29,901 nt of DNA from an uncultured Eubacterium sp. (GTDB lineage: Bacteria > Bacillota > Clostridia > Peptostreptococcales > Anaerovoracaceae): NCBI GenBank assembly GCA_900543485.1, contig UQRM01000026.1, positions 1 through 29,901 of the forward strand, in the 5' to 3' direction. Positions within the stretch are counted from its first letter, which is position 1, and the number at the start of each line of letters is the position of its first letter. This document shows positions 1 through 7,660 of this stretch, piece after piece. Under the pieces are notes generated by a model that had not been told where the DNA came from, did not search any database, and was given only the letters and a program-made list of their open reading frames with translations. Position numbers and translations under genes: made by a program.

Positions 1-75
1 TCAGCTATGTGCTTCGTCGTTGCCTACGCGCACTCGGGACTTTCACCCGTTAGAGCCCGCCCATGGCGGGCGAAC
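1..75 (-). mobile_element. 5' end of a group IIC intron (truncated by window edge)
   Basis: Read on the minus strand from position 75, the sequence begins GTTCGCCCGCCATGGGCGGG and continues with a TCTAACGGGTGAAAGTCCCG block. From memory, this matches the 5' end and domain I of bacterial group IIC introns such as that of Oceanobacillus iheyensis (GUGUGCCCGGCAUGGG, then GGGUGAGAGUCCCG). The intron begins directly after the T-tract of the purD terminator, which is the known target preference of class C introns. The first bases are GTTCG rather than the usual GTGYG, so the exact boundary is inferred. Any reverse transcriptase/maturase would lie outside the window to the left. Confidence 0.75.
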
Positions 76-123
76 AAGAAAAATGCACCAATGAACATGT
101 TATGATTTTATTCATTGATGCAT
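76..123 (-). terminator. Rho-independent terminator of purD, target of the intron
   Basis: On the minus strand a 13-base arm ATGCATCAATGAA (123-111) pairs with TTCATTGGTGCAT (95-83), with one G-U pair. The loop is about 15 bases, and the tract TTTTTCTT follows. It lies 27 bases after the purD stop. The group II intron begins on the base after the T-tract. Confidence 0.78.
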
Positions 124-149
124 ATTATTTTTTGCTCTTTGTACTTTTT

Positions 150-1469
150 CTACCTTCGGTTTATAGTGCCGATATCGCTCCTGTACTGCATCCCTTCGAA
201 ACGGATACGCTTTATGTTATCGTAGGCCTTGGCTCTTGCTTCCTCGTGGGTCTTGCCAAGGGCGGTAACGCCCAGCACCCTTCCTCCGGAGGTGACCGTC
301 GCCATGTGCGGCTCTCCCGAGCAGCCCGGCTTGCCCGATCCGGCGCATCCCAGCTCTGCGGTATTCTTTTTGGCTGTTCCGGCATGGAACACGATAACAT
401 CATCATCCACCTTGTCCAGGCCACCTATGACTTTGTTCTTCTCGTAGCTCCCCGGGTATCCGCCCGATGCCGCCACAACGCATACAGCCTTGTCGTCCTT
501 CCAGCGGATGTCCACATCCGCAAGCCTGTTTTCCGTGACTGCCAGAAAGATGTCCAGCAGATCGCTTTCCAGTCGAGGCAGCACCGACTGGGTCTCAGGG
601 TCGCCGAACCTGTTGTTGAACTCGATGACCTTAGGGCCGTCATCCGATATCATCAGGCCGATGAACAACACGCCTTTGAAATCCAGGCCATCCTCCTGGA
701 ATCCTTTGAGAGTCGGTTCCAGTATCTGCTCCCTTATCTGCTTTTCCAGCTCCGGCGTGAACACCAGACTAGGGGAATATGTACCCATCCCGCCCGTATT
801 AGGACCCTTGTCGCCGTCAAAGACACGCTTATAGTCCTGAGCCGATTCCATAGGGACGATGGAATTCTCATCGACGAAGCAGAGCATGGACGCTTCGATA
901 CCTGTAAGGAATTCCTCTACTACTACCTTATCGCCGGCGGAACCGAAGACCTTCTGCCCCATCATCTCCTCAATGGCAGCTCTGGCGTCAGCTTCGTTTT
1001 CCGCTATCACCACACCTTTTCCGGCTGCCAGGCCATCGGCTTTGAGGACCATGGGATATCCATAGATGCCTGCCGCATCCAGCAGCTCCTCCTTATCGGT
1101 AAACTCCTTGTAGCCGGCAGTAGGGATGTCGTGTCTGCCGAGGAAAGCTTTGGTAAATGACTTGCTGGCCTCCAGCTGAGAGCATTTCCTGTTGGGACCG
1201 AACACCTTTATTCCCCGGCTTTCCAGCTCATCGGTGATACCCATGGCCAGCGGCACTTCCGGTCCTATGACCGCCAGATCTATGGCCTTCTCTGCTGCGA
1301 GAGCGCATATGCCTTCTATATCCTCGGCACCCACGTTCACACATTCCGCCACCTGCTCTATACCGGCGTTGCCGGGAGCGCAGTACAGCTTATCCACCTT
1401 AGGGCTCTGGGCCAGCTTCCAGCATATGGCATGCTCCCTGCCGCCGCCGCCTACGACTAATACTTTCAT
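150..1469 (-). CDS. purD: Phosphoribosylamine--glycine ligase
   Basis: PurD is a cytosolic ATP-grasp enzyme joining phosphoribosylamine and glycine to give GAR, the second step of purine synthesis. The 439-residue product starts MKVLVVGGGGREHAICWKL, a PurD signature, and has the ATP-grasp segments KADGLAAGKGVV and EFNNRFGDPETQ. The ATG at 1469 is chosen because GGAGG precedes it by 9 bases; an upstream in-frame extension to 1523 has no ribosome site. A short Gly/Cys-rich insert (AELGCAGSGKPGCSGEP) lies in the C-terminal domain. This is the last gene of the pur cluster but is cut off from the others by a small toxin-like locus. I see no convincing promoter of its own, so it probably depends on readthrough from pur or from the toxin promoter. 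Confidence 0.97.
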   Translation of the reverse strand: MKVLVVGGGGREHAICWKLAQSPKVDKLYCAPGNAGIEQVAECVNVGAEDIEGICALAAEKAIDLAVIGPEVPLAMGITDELESRGIKVFGPNRKCSQLEASKSFTKAFLGRHDIPTAGYKEFTDKEELLDAAGIYGYPMVLKADGLAAGKGVVIAENEADARAAIEEMMGQKVFGSAGDKVVVEEFLTGIEASMLCFVDENSIVPMESAQDYKRVFDGDKGPNTGGMGTYSPSLVFTPELEKQIREQILEPTLKGFQEDGLDFKGVLFIGLMISDDGPKVIEFNNRFGDPETQSVLPRLESDLLDIFLAVTENRLADVDIRWKDDKAVCVVAASGGYPGSYEKNKVIGGLDKVDDDVIVFHAGTAKKNTAELGCAGSGKPGCSGEPHMATVTSGGRVLGVTALGKTHEEARAKAYDNIKRIRFEGMQYRSDIGTINRR

Positions 1470-1492
1470 TTCTTTGAACCTCCAAAAAATAG

Positions 1493-1520
1493 TTGAAAAA
1501 AAATAGATATGTGATATACT
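1493..1520 (+). promoter_or_regulatory. Promoter of the convergent small RNA
   Basis: TTGAAA (1493-1498), a 16-base spacer, and TATACT (1515-1520) point rightward toward the 3' end of the small toxin gene. The predicted start is near 1527. No plus-strand coding sequence follows, so the promoter fits an antisense RNA. Confidence 0.6.
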
Positions 1521-1526
1521 CAATTT

Positions 1527-1607
1527 AGAAAGAGATTGCCGGGGAAGCGGCAGTCCCTCTGGTTAAATGAATAACCGTCTTGGTGATTGCGTGGCGGTTA
1601 TTTTTTT
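1527..1607 (+). ncRNA. Putative antisense antitoxin RNA, about 80 nt
   Basis: The span runs from the predicted start after the 1493-1520 promoter to a Rho-independent terminator: arms ATAACCG (1571-1577) and CGGTTAT (1595-1601), then a run of seven T. It overlaps the last 10 bases of the toxin-like gene and the 3' untranslated part of its mRNA. This is the convergent layout known for type I toxin-antitoxin loci such as txpA/ratA and par/fst. The 5' end folds into a hairpin (GAGATTGCC ... GGCAGTC) nearly copied at the start of the toxin mRNA. The RNA is inferred from promoter, terminator and layout only. Confidence 0.55.
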
Positions 1608-1794
1608 GTGCTTTCGATGTAACTTATCAGTATCGTGACGATAATCCCGAGGACCATCAACACGACAGACAGCAATTCAAAATCACTCATAATATCAGTC
1701 CTCCTTTCAATGATTTCCCACTGGGATCTTCATGTACTTGGAGGAACCGGCCCCTCCTGAGAGGGACTACCGCCTTTTCGCTCCTGGCAATCTC
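1532..1794. repeat. Inverted copies of a 5' hairpin module flanking the toxin gene
   Basis: Plus-strand 1532-1560 contains GAGATTGCC followed by GCGGCAGTCCCTCT. Minus-strand 1794-1760 contains GAGATTGCC followed by GGCGGTAGTCCCTCT. The two copies face each other across the 30-codon gene, and each sits at the predicted 5' end of a transcript. In both, GATTGCC can pair with GGYAGTC (7 bp including G-U), so each RNA begins with a similar hairpin. Each arm can also pair with the opposite arm in the partner RNA, a possible means of initial contact. Confidence 0.65.
1598..1690 (-). CDS. Holin-like type I toxin peptide, 30 aa
   Basis: Translation from the ATG at 1690 gives 30 residues: a polar start MSDFELLS, a single hydrophobic helix (VVLMVLGIIVTILISY, about residues 9-24), and a short charged tail IESTKK. 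This size and layout match putative holin-like toxins of Firmicutes, membrane peptides of type I toxin-antitoxin loci. GGAGG stands 9 bases before the start. It has its own promoter (1801-1829), a 105-base leader, and a convergent small RNA overlapping its 3' end. It lies in the pur operon, in the same direction, between the AICAR transformylase gene and purD. Toxicity is inferred. A harmless small membrane protein is possible, but the antisense RNA makes the toxin reading the better one. Confidence 0.7.
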   Translation of the reverse strand: MSDFELLSVVLMVLGIIVTILISYIESTKK

Positions 1795-1800
1795 ATGCCC

Positions 1801-1829
1801 ATGATAGCATATCACAGGCACATTTTCAA
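1801..1829 (-). promoter_or_regulatory. Promoter of the toxin-like gene
   Basis: On the minus strand TTGAAA (1829-1824), a 17-base spacer, and TATCAT (1806-1801) predict a start near 1794, so the mRNA would open with GAGATTGCC. The promoter lies downstream of the purH-like gene. It may also contribute to purD transcription. Confidence 0.65.
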
Positions 1830-1862
1830 CCATTTATTTACATTAATGTTTTTATTTTACTT

Positions 1863-1896
1863 ATCACTGATGATCGTTATCATGCCTATCAGTGAT
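1863..1896 (-). terminator. Hairpin at the end of the AICAR transformylase gene
   Basis: The 9-base arms ATCACTGAT and ATCAGTGAT (minus strand 1896-1888 and 1871-1863) form a perfect stem. It overlaps the stop codon at 1889-1891. The following sequence is A/T-rich but not a clean T-run, so termination is probably partial and some pur transcription may pass to purD. Confidence 0.5.
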
Positions 1897-3064
1897 GGAA
1901 CAGTCTCATTCCGGAGAAGTACATGACGATGCCGTACTCGTCGCAGGACTGGATGACGATATCATCTCTCACAGAGCCGCCCGGCTGAGCTATGTACCTG
2001 ACACCACTGCGGTAAGCACGCTGGACATTGTCGCTGAACGGGAAGAACGCGTCGGAGCCGAGAGCTACGCCGTCCATCTTGTCGAGCCAGGCTCTCTTTT
2101 CCTCTCTCGTCAACGGTTCAGGTCTTTCGGTGAAGAACTGCTGCCACTGTCCATCGGCCAGCACATCCATATAATCATCGCCGATGTACACATCAATAGC
2201 GTTATCTCTGTTAGGCTTGCCGATATCATCTCTGAAAGGCAGATCCAGCACCTTCGGATACTGTCTCAGGAACCAGTTATCAGCCTTCTGTCCGGCCAGT
2301 CTGGTGCAGTGGATACGGGACTGCTGGCCCGCTCCTATCCCAATGGCCTGTCCGCCCTTGGCGTAGCAGACCGAGTTGGACTGAGTATACTTGAGAGTTA
2401 TCAATGCTATTATCAGATCACGTCTGGCCTCCTCGGTGATATCCTTGTTCTTCGTCACGATCTCCCCAAGGAATTTCTCATCTATCGGCATCTCGTTCCT
2501 GCCCTGTTCGAAAGTCACTCCAAATATCTGCTTCCTCTCTACCGGATCAGGTCTGTAGCTTGGATCTATCTTTATGACATTGTAATTGCCTTTCTTCTTG
2601 GACTTGAGTATTTCCAGCGCTTCCGGTTCATATCCCGGCGCGATGATGCCATCGGACACTTCATGCTTTATTATCCTTGCAGTCGGCACGTCGCACACGT
2701 CAGAAAGAGAGATGAAATCTCCGAAGGAAGACATCCTGTCAGCGCCTCTGGCTCTGGCATAAGCGCAGGCCAGCGGTGACATATCCTCCTGATCCTCGAC
2801 CCAGTATATCTTCTTCTCCACATCGCTGAGAGGCAATCCCACAGCTGCGCCCGCCGGTGAAACGTGCTTGAATGAAGTGGCCGCAGGAAGACCTGTGGCT
2901 TCCTTCAGCTCCTTCACCAGCTGCCAGCCATTAAAGGCATCCATGAAGTTGATATATCCGGGCTTACCGTTGAGCACTTCGATAGGCAGCTCGCCCTTTT
3001 CCATGAAAATGCGCGACGGTTTCTGATTAGGATTGCATCCGTATTTTAATTCGAGTTCTTTCAT
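1889..3064 (-). CDS. purH: AICAR formyltransferase (PurH transformylase domain only)
   Basis: This enzyme transfers a formyl group from 10-formyl-tetrahydrofolate to AICAR to give FAICAR. The 391-residue product carries only the transformylase half of PurH. Residues 64-72 read SFKHVSPAG, with the Lys66-His67 pair typical of the active site. KYTQSNSVCYAKGGQ, FPFSDNV and the C-terminal RLFHH are also family signatures. The N-terminal MGS-like IMP cyclohydrolase domain of ordinary PurH (total about 510-520 residues) is missing. The gene just upstream supplies a separate cyclohydrolase. GGAGG lies 4 bases before the ATG. The 55-base gap from the upstream gene holds two small GC hairpins of unknown role. 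Confidence 0.93.
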   Translation of the reverse strand: MKELELKYGCNPNQKPSRIFMEKGELPIEVLNGKPGYINFMDAFNGWQLVKELKEATGLPAATSFKHVSPAGAAVGLPLSDVEKKIYWVEDQEDMSPLACAYARARGADRMSSFGDFISLSDVCDVPTARIIKHEVSDGIIAPGYEPEALEILKSKKKGNYNVIKIDPSYRPDPVERKQIFGVTFEQGRNEMPIDEKFLGEIVTKNKDITEEARRDLIIALITLKYTQSNSVCYAKGGQAIGIGAGQQSRIHCTRLAGQKADNWFLRQYPKVLDLPFRDDIGKPNRDNAIDVYIGDDYMDVLADGQWQQFFTERPEPLTREEKRAWLDKMDGVALGSDAFFPFSDNVQRAYRSGVRYIAQPGGSVRDDIVIQSCDEYGIVMYFSGMRLFHH

Positions 3065-3119
3065 TTTTCCTCCTTTATATGCTCGACGAAGTCGAACATC
3101 AATGTCCCCGCCAGGGGGC

Positions 3120-3833
3120 CTACTTGTTCTTATTGACGATACGTGTCTCGTACTCTCCCGTCTCTATATCTATATATCTGACGAACAGCGACACCTTGTT
3201 GTCCTCATTCAGACTGTTCCACACAGCGTCGGTAAACTGATCAATGTCTCCTGATATCTCTACTCTGGCAGGTTCACCTTCGTAGCTTGGAAGCGGATTG
3301 CCGTCACCTGTATATGTATGGACAAAACGGCCTTCACCCGCAGGACATCCATCATAAGCAAAAGTGTTCCTTATGCAGTATTCCGGGTCACCGTCGCCGC
3401 TCTTGAGGATGGACATGGCAAAATCGAATCCTCCCTCCATGACGTTGATGATACCTGATATCCTCGGTGTGTAATTAGGCTCATCCGGTTCGAACTTCCT
3501 GGTCCTCAGAGCTTCCTCAAAAGTTTTCCCCTGTCCCATCAGCTCATATACTGTGTCGGTCTGGTCGCCGTTGGTTACGATAGTAGTATTTCCCAGCACC
3601 TTCACCGGCGCATAGATTATCAGGCTCGGATCGCTCAGTTTGGAAACGTCGAAGGCTTCCGTCCTTATGCCCTCGCCCTCTTCCACGAAGACCCGGTTGC
3701 GGCTGTTGACGCTGCGGCCCATGATGAAATAGGCTGTCACAGCGTGCTTTCCATCGGCGGATCTGCCGATCATTATGCCCCGCCCCGGATATGTGTTCTT
3801 TTCAAGCAATGCTGTAAATGGCGTTCTTTCCAT
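3120..3833 (-). CDS. purO: IMP cyclohydrolase, PurO-like family
   Basis: The 237-residue protein resembles the IMP cyclohydrolase family first known from archaea (PurO, Pfam IMP_cyclohyd). That family closes the ring of FAICAR to give IMP, the last step of the pathway. Recognisable parts are NTYPGRGIMIGRS near the N terminus, AYFIMGRSVNSRNRVF, and a central EPNYTPRISGIINV. The start at 3833 lies 3 bases after the purF stop, with GGGAG 6 bases upstream, so coupling to purF is likely. Its place directly before a transformylase-only PurH indicates that the two together replace bifunctional PurH. Family assignment is from recalled motifs. Confidence 0.85.
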   Translation of the reverse strand: MERTPFTALLEKNTYPGRGIMIGRSADGKHAVTAYFIMGRSVNSRNRVFVEEGEGIRTEAFDVSKLSDPSLIIYAPVKVLGNTTIVTNGDQTDTVYELMGQGKTFEEALRTRKFEPDEPNYTPRISGIINVMEGGFDFAMSILKSGDGDPEYCIRNTFAYDGCPAGEGRFVHTYTGDGNPLPSYEGEPARVEISGDIDQFTDAVWNSLNEDNKVSLFVRYIDIETGEYETRIVNKNK

Positions 3834-3836
3834 CTT

Positions 3837-5255
3837 TTACTCCCTTCCATCCCAACAATATGTGCAAAGTTTACATTTGTCCACGCCGATAGCCTCTACT
3901 GTATCCTCCAGGTTCTGGAATCTGAGACTGTCGAACTTCAACCTCTTTCTTATCTCGTCGACCATAGCGGCATGCTTTTCAGTGCTGCCGTCGGCATATT
4001 CCTTCAGCAGCTCCGGCGTGATATCATCAGCTTCTATTCCCTCCAGATCCCTGATGACCCTCCTGGTTATCAGCTCCAGATCGCTGACAGATCTGGAAAA
4101 GTTGAGGAACTTGCAGCCGTACATGATAGGCGGACATGCTGATCTGACATGGATCTCCTTGGCTCCATTCTCGATAAGGTAGCTTACCGTCTGAGAAAGC
4201 TGAGTGCCTCTTACGATGGAATCGTCTATCAGGACGAATTTCTTATCCTTTATTATCTGAAAAACAGGCACGAGCTTCATCTTGGCGATCCTGTCTCTTG
4301 CTTTCTGATTCTGCGGCATAAAGCTTCTCGGCCATGTAGGCGTATACTTTATCAGCGGTCTGGAATACGGAGTCCTGGACTGGTTGGCGTATCCCAGCGC
4401 ATGGGCTGTACCGCTGTCAGGCACTCCCGCCACGTAATCCACATCCAGGTCGCCATCCCTCTGAGCCAGCAATTCGCCGTTGCGGTTCCTCATCAGCTCC
4501 ACATTCCGTCCTTCGTAGATGGATGTGGTGTAACCGAAATAAGTCCACAGGAACGCGCATATCTTCATTTCTTTCTGAGGATCGGCCACCGTCTTCTCGC
4601 CATCAGCTGTGATGAAAGCCACTTCTGCCGGGCCCAGTTCTCTCTTATATCTATATCCCACGTTTATGAATGCGAAGGATTCGGATGCCGCGCAATAAGC
4701 GCCGTCCTTTTCTCCGATTATCAGCGGCGTCCTTCCATACTTATCTCTGGCCGCGTAAAGACCGTCCTCGGTCAATATCAGCATAGTCATGGAACCGTCT
4801 ATTTTAGACTGAGCTATCTTGATGCCGTCCACGATATCCTTGCCTGTGGATACCAACGCCGCCACCAATTCAGTATTATTGATACCGCCTCCACTCATTG
4901 ACATGAATTGTCCTGCTCTGTCCTTCAGCAGCTCAGCCACCAGCTCCTCTTTGTTGTTGATACGCCCCACGGTAGTGATGGCATAATCTCCCTGTCTGCT
5001 CCTGACTGTCAGAGGCTGCGGATCTCCATCACTGATGGAACCGATACCCATCTTTCCGCTCATCTCCTCCAGATCCTCTTCGAACTTGCTCCTGAAGGGC
5101 GAATTCTCTATGTTATGTATGGAGCGATTGAAGCCGTCCTCCTGAAGCACGCACATCCCGCCGTTCTTCGTTCCCAGATGAGAATGATAGTCTGTTCCGA
5201 AGAACAGATCCATCACACAGTCCTGTCTGGAAACAAACCCTATTACTCCTCCCAT
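3837..5255 (-). CDS. purF: PurF homologue lacking glutaminase active-site residues
   Basis: Amidophosphoribosyltransferase makes phosphoribosylamine from PRPP and an ammonia source. The C-terminal half is intact: the PRPP loop VLIDDSIVRGT is at residues 341-351. Cysteines in KICAFLWTYF (C233), YGCKF (C381) and CKLCTYC (C461, C464, C467) match the places of the Fe-S ligands of Bacillus PurF. The N-terminal glutaminase domain (residues 1-220) is present but degenerate. It opens MGGVIGF where active enzymes have CGxxG after processing, so the nucleophilic Cys is Gly. The usual RYST and NGNL motifs read SISDGD and VGRINN. The start is firm: AAGGAGGG precedes the ATG, which overlaps the purN stop as TAATG. 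It may use free ammonia or a partner glutaminase. Confidence 0.88.
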   Translation of the reverse strand: MGGVIGFVSRQDCVMDLFFGTDYHSHLGTKNGGMCVLQEDGFNRSIHNIENSPFRSKFEEDLEEMSGKMGIGSISDGDPQPLTVRSRQGDYAITTVGRINNKEELVAELLKDRAGQFMSMSGGGINNTELVAALVSTGKDIVDGIKIAQSKIDGSMTMLILTEDGLYAARDKYGRTPLIIGEKDGAYCAASESFAFINVGYRYKRELGPAEVAFITADGEKTVADPQKEMKICAFLWTYFGYTTSIYEGRNVELMRNRNGELLAQRDGDLDVDYVAGVPDSGTAHALGYANQSRTPYSRPLIKYTPTWPRSFMPQNQKARDRIAKMKLVPVFQIIKDKKFVLIDDSIVRGTQLSQTVSYLIENGAKEIHVRSACPPIMYGCKFLNFSRSVSDLELITRRVIRDLEGIEADDITPELLKEYADGSTEKHAAMVDEIRKRLKFDSLRFQNLEDTVEAIGVDKCKLCTYCWDGRE

Positions 5256-5848
5256 TATTTCCCTCCTTTTTTCAAGTTATCTACAGCTCTTTCCAATCCC
5301 CTCGCCAGTATCTCATGCTCCGTCTCCAATACTCTGGCCGCCAGCGTCTCCGGCGTATCGCCGTCCAGCACCGGCACTTTTTCCTGAAGGATGATCGCTC
5401 CCGTGTCGACGCCCTCGTCCACGTAATGGACCGTAGCGCCGCTTTCCTTTTCGCCGGCCTCGATGACCGCTTTATGGACTCTCATTCCATAAAACCCCTT
5501 CCCGCAGTATTTAGGGATGAGAGATGGATGTATATTGATTATCCTGTCTCTGTATTCCGCTATTATCTCAGGGGAGAGCACTCTCATATATCCCGCCAGA
5601 ACTACTATCTCCGCGCCGGAAGCTTTCAGCTCCTTCAGCACCTCCTGCTGTTCTCTGGCTACGGCAGTGGTGATACCGGCCTTTTCCGCCCGTGTCAGGG
5701 CAAAAGCGTCTTCCCTGCTGGAGATGACTCTGACGATCTCCACGTCATCCAGCTGACCATCTGCCACTTTATCTATCAGTGCCTGCAGATTAGTCCCGCC
5801 GCCCGATACCAGGACTGCTACCTTCGTCTTTTCACTCATGCCATCCAC
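5255..5848 (-). CDS. purN: Phosphoribosylglycinamide formyltransferase
   Basis: PurN formylates GAR to FGAR using 10-formyl-tetrahydrofolate. The 197-residue product has the opening VAVLVSGGGTNLQALID, the IINIHPSLIP motif with the catalytic Asn-x-His, and HYVDEGVDTGAII with the catalytic Asp. Length is normal for the family. Two ATGs are possible, at 5848 and 5839. The first is preferred because AGGAG lies 7 bases upstream. The TAA stop overlaps the purF ATG by one base, suggesting translational coupling. Confidence 0.96.
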   Translation of the reverse strand: MDGMSEKTKVAVLVSGGGTNLQALIDKVADGQLDDVEIVRVISSREDAFALTRAEKAGITTAVAREQQEVLKELKASGAEIVVLAGYMRVLSPEIIAEYRDRIINIHPSLIPKYCGKGFYGMRVHKAVIEAGEKESGATVHYVDEGVDTGAIILQEKVPVLDGDTPETLAARVLETEHEILARGLERAVDNLKKGGK

Positions 5849-5854
5849 CTTCTC

Positions 5855-6904
5855 CTATTCGTTATGGCTCAGGACCACACTGTCATCTGTCCTCTGCCTT
5901 ATCTCGCCTATAACAGCGGCATTCTCCCCGGCAGCCTTCAGAGCTTCGACAACGCCTGCCGCATCGTCCGCGTCCACCACCATCATCATACCTATCCCCA
6001 TGTTGTAGGTGGAAAACATCTCCTTCCTGTCGATATTGCCGCACTTTTCGATATATGTGAATATAGGCGGTATCTGCCAGGCATCGGTATCTATGACAGC
6101 CGCCGTATCATCCGGCAATATTCGAGGTATGTTCTCGAAAAATCCGCCCCCCGTGATGTGGACAATTCCCTTCACGTCAAACTTCGGCAGCACCGCGCCG
6201 CAGGCATTGGCATATATCTTCGTCGGTGTCAGCAACGCCTCGCCAAGAGTCTGGCCCAGTTCGTCTACATATTCATCCACACCCATCTTCATCTTTTCAA
6301 AGAAAACTTTTCTTACCAGCGAATATCCGTTGCTGTGGATACCGCTGGATGGTATGCCTATTATCCTGTCGCCGGCCGCTATCCTTTCGCCCGTTATTAT
6401 TCTTTCCTTGTCGACGATACCTACGGAAAATCCTGCCATATCGTACTCGCCTTCGCCGTAGAAATCCGGCATCTCCGCCGTCTCACCGCCTACCAGAGCG
6501 CTGCCCGACTGACTGCAGCCATCGGCTATGCCTTTTACGATATCAGCGATCTTCTCTGCTCTGACTTTGCCTGTAGCGATGTAATCCAGGAAAAACAACG
6601 GCTTCGCGCCCTGACACAGCACGTCGTTGACGCACATGGCCACACAGTCGATCCCCACCGTGTCATGCTTGTCCATCATGAAGGCTATCTTCAGCTTAGT
6701 TCCCACTCCATCGGTCCCGGACACCAGTACCGGCTGTTTCATTCCTGCCACATCCAGACTGAAAAGGCTCCCAAAACTGCCCAGTCCTGTCAGAACGTTC
6801 TCGTTGAATGTCTTCTTCACGTGTTCCTTCATCAGGGAAACGGCGCGTTCACCTTCCTTTGTATCCACGCCAGCGTCCTTGTATGTAAGTTTCATATCTT
6901 CCAT
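5855..6904 (-). CDS. purM: Phosphoribosylformylglycinamidine cyclo-ligase (AIR synthetase)
   Basis: PurM uses ATP to close FGAM into AIR, the fifth step of the pathway. The 349-residue protein shows [17 protein letters not shown] near the N terminus, [26 protein letters not shown] and [16 protein letters not shown], all PurM hallmarks, and has normal length. The start at 6904 has AGAGG 5 bases upstream; a second ATG lies 3 codons in. It sits 31 bases after purC and 6 bases before purN. Confidence 0.97.
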   Translation of the reverse strand: MEDMKLTYKDAGVDTKEGERAVSLMKEHVKKTFNENVLTGLGSFGSLFSLDVAGMKQPVLVSGTDGVGTKLKIAFMMDKHDTVGIDCVAMCVNDVLCQGAKPLFFLDYIATGKVRAEKIADIVKGIADGCSQSGSALVGGETAEMPDFYGEGEYDMAGFSVGIVDKERIITGERIAAGDRIIGIPSSGIHSNGYSLVRKVFFEKMKMGVDEYVDELGQTLGEALLTPTKIYANACGAVLPKFDVKGIVHITGGGFFENIPRILPDDTAAVIDTDAWQIPPIFTYIEKCGNIDRKEMFSTYNMGIGMMMVVDADDAAGVVEALKAAGENAAVIGEIRQRTDDSVVLSHNE

Positions 6905-6935
6905 ATTATCCTCTCATCCTCCGTATGAACAGGGG

Positions 6936-7643
6936 TCAGTCGTTTTTCACTCTTCTGAGCACTTCCGCATATGTCTCTTCTATTTTGCCCAGGTCTCTCC
7001 TGAATCTGTCCTTGTCCATTTTTTCGTTGGTCTTGACATCCCAGAGCCTGCAGGTATCAGGCGATATCTCGTCAGCCAGTATCACCTGACCGTCGTAGAG
7101 ACCGAATTCTATCTTGAAGTCCACCAGCTTCAGTCCCTTATCCAGGAAGAATTCCTTCAGCGTATCATTGACTATCGAAGCATATTTTCTCACTTCCTCA
7201 AGCTGTTCCTTAGTCACCAGCTTGAGAGCCAGCGCATGAGATTCACACATGAGAGGATCCCCAAGATCATCATTCTTGTACGACAACTCAAAAGTAGGCT
7301 CATCGAATACGATACCTTCCTCTACCCCATATCTCTTGGCAAAGGAGCCGGCGGAAATATTTCTCATGATAACTTCGAGAGGCAGTATCTTCACAGCCTT
7401 GACCACTGTCTCCCTGTCGCTGAGCTGCTCAACGTAGTGGGTCGGCACGCCCTTCTGCTCCAGCAGCTGGAATATGATATTGGACATGGTGTTGTTGACA
7501 ACTCCCTTGCCTACTATCTGACCTTTCTTCTCGCCGTTGAAGGCTGTAGCGTCGTCCTTATAATCTACGATAAGGTAATTCGGATCGTCTGTCTTGAATA
7601 CTTTCTTCGCCTTGCCCTCATAAAGCTGTTCCAGTTTTTTCAT
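6936..7643 (-). CDS. purC: SAICAR synthetase
   Basis: PurC joins CAIR and aspartate with ATP to form SAICAR. The 235-residue product opens with [15 protein letters not shown] and contains [26 protein letters not shown] and [12 protein letters not shown], the classic PurC motifs. Length is typical. It follows purE by 17 bases in the operon. The next enzyme, adenylosuccinate lyase (PurB), is not encoded in this window. Confidence 0.97.
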   Translation of the reverse strand: MKKLEQLYEGKAKKVFKTDDPNYLIVDYKDDATAFNGEKKGQIVGKGVVNNTMSNIIFQLLEQKGVPTHYVEQLSDRETVVKAVKILPLEVIMRNISAGSFAKRYGVEEGIVFDEPTFELSYKNDDLGDPLMCESHALALKLVTKEQLEEVRKYASIVNDTLKEFFLDKGLKLVDFKIEFGLYDGQVILADEISPDTCRLWDVKTNEKMDKDRFRRDLGKIEETYAEVLRRVKND

Positions 7644-7660
7644 CTTTTATACCTCCAGTT

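Noticed and set aside
1..75. tRNA or rRNA fragment at the left edge
   Set aside because: The GGGTGAAAGTCCCG hairpin and adjoining sequence match group IIC intron domain I, and there is no tRNA cloverleaf or rRNA helix pattern.
63..1160. A 365-codon plus-strand frame opposite purD
   Set aside because: It is antisense to purD, starts inside the intron sequence, and has no recognisable domain.
5315..6928. A 537-codon open frame on the plus strand, opposite purN and purM
   Set aside because: It lies wholly antisense to two clear pur genes, has no family motifs or ribosome site, and its composition (rich in His, Arg, Tyr) is that expected from a shadow frame.
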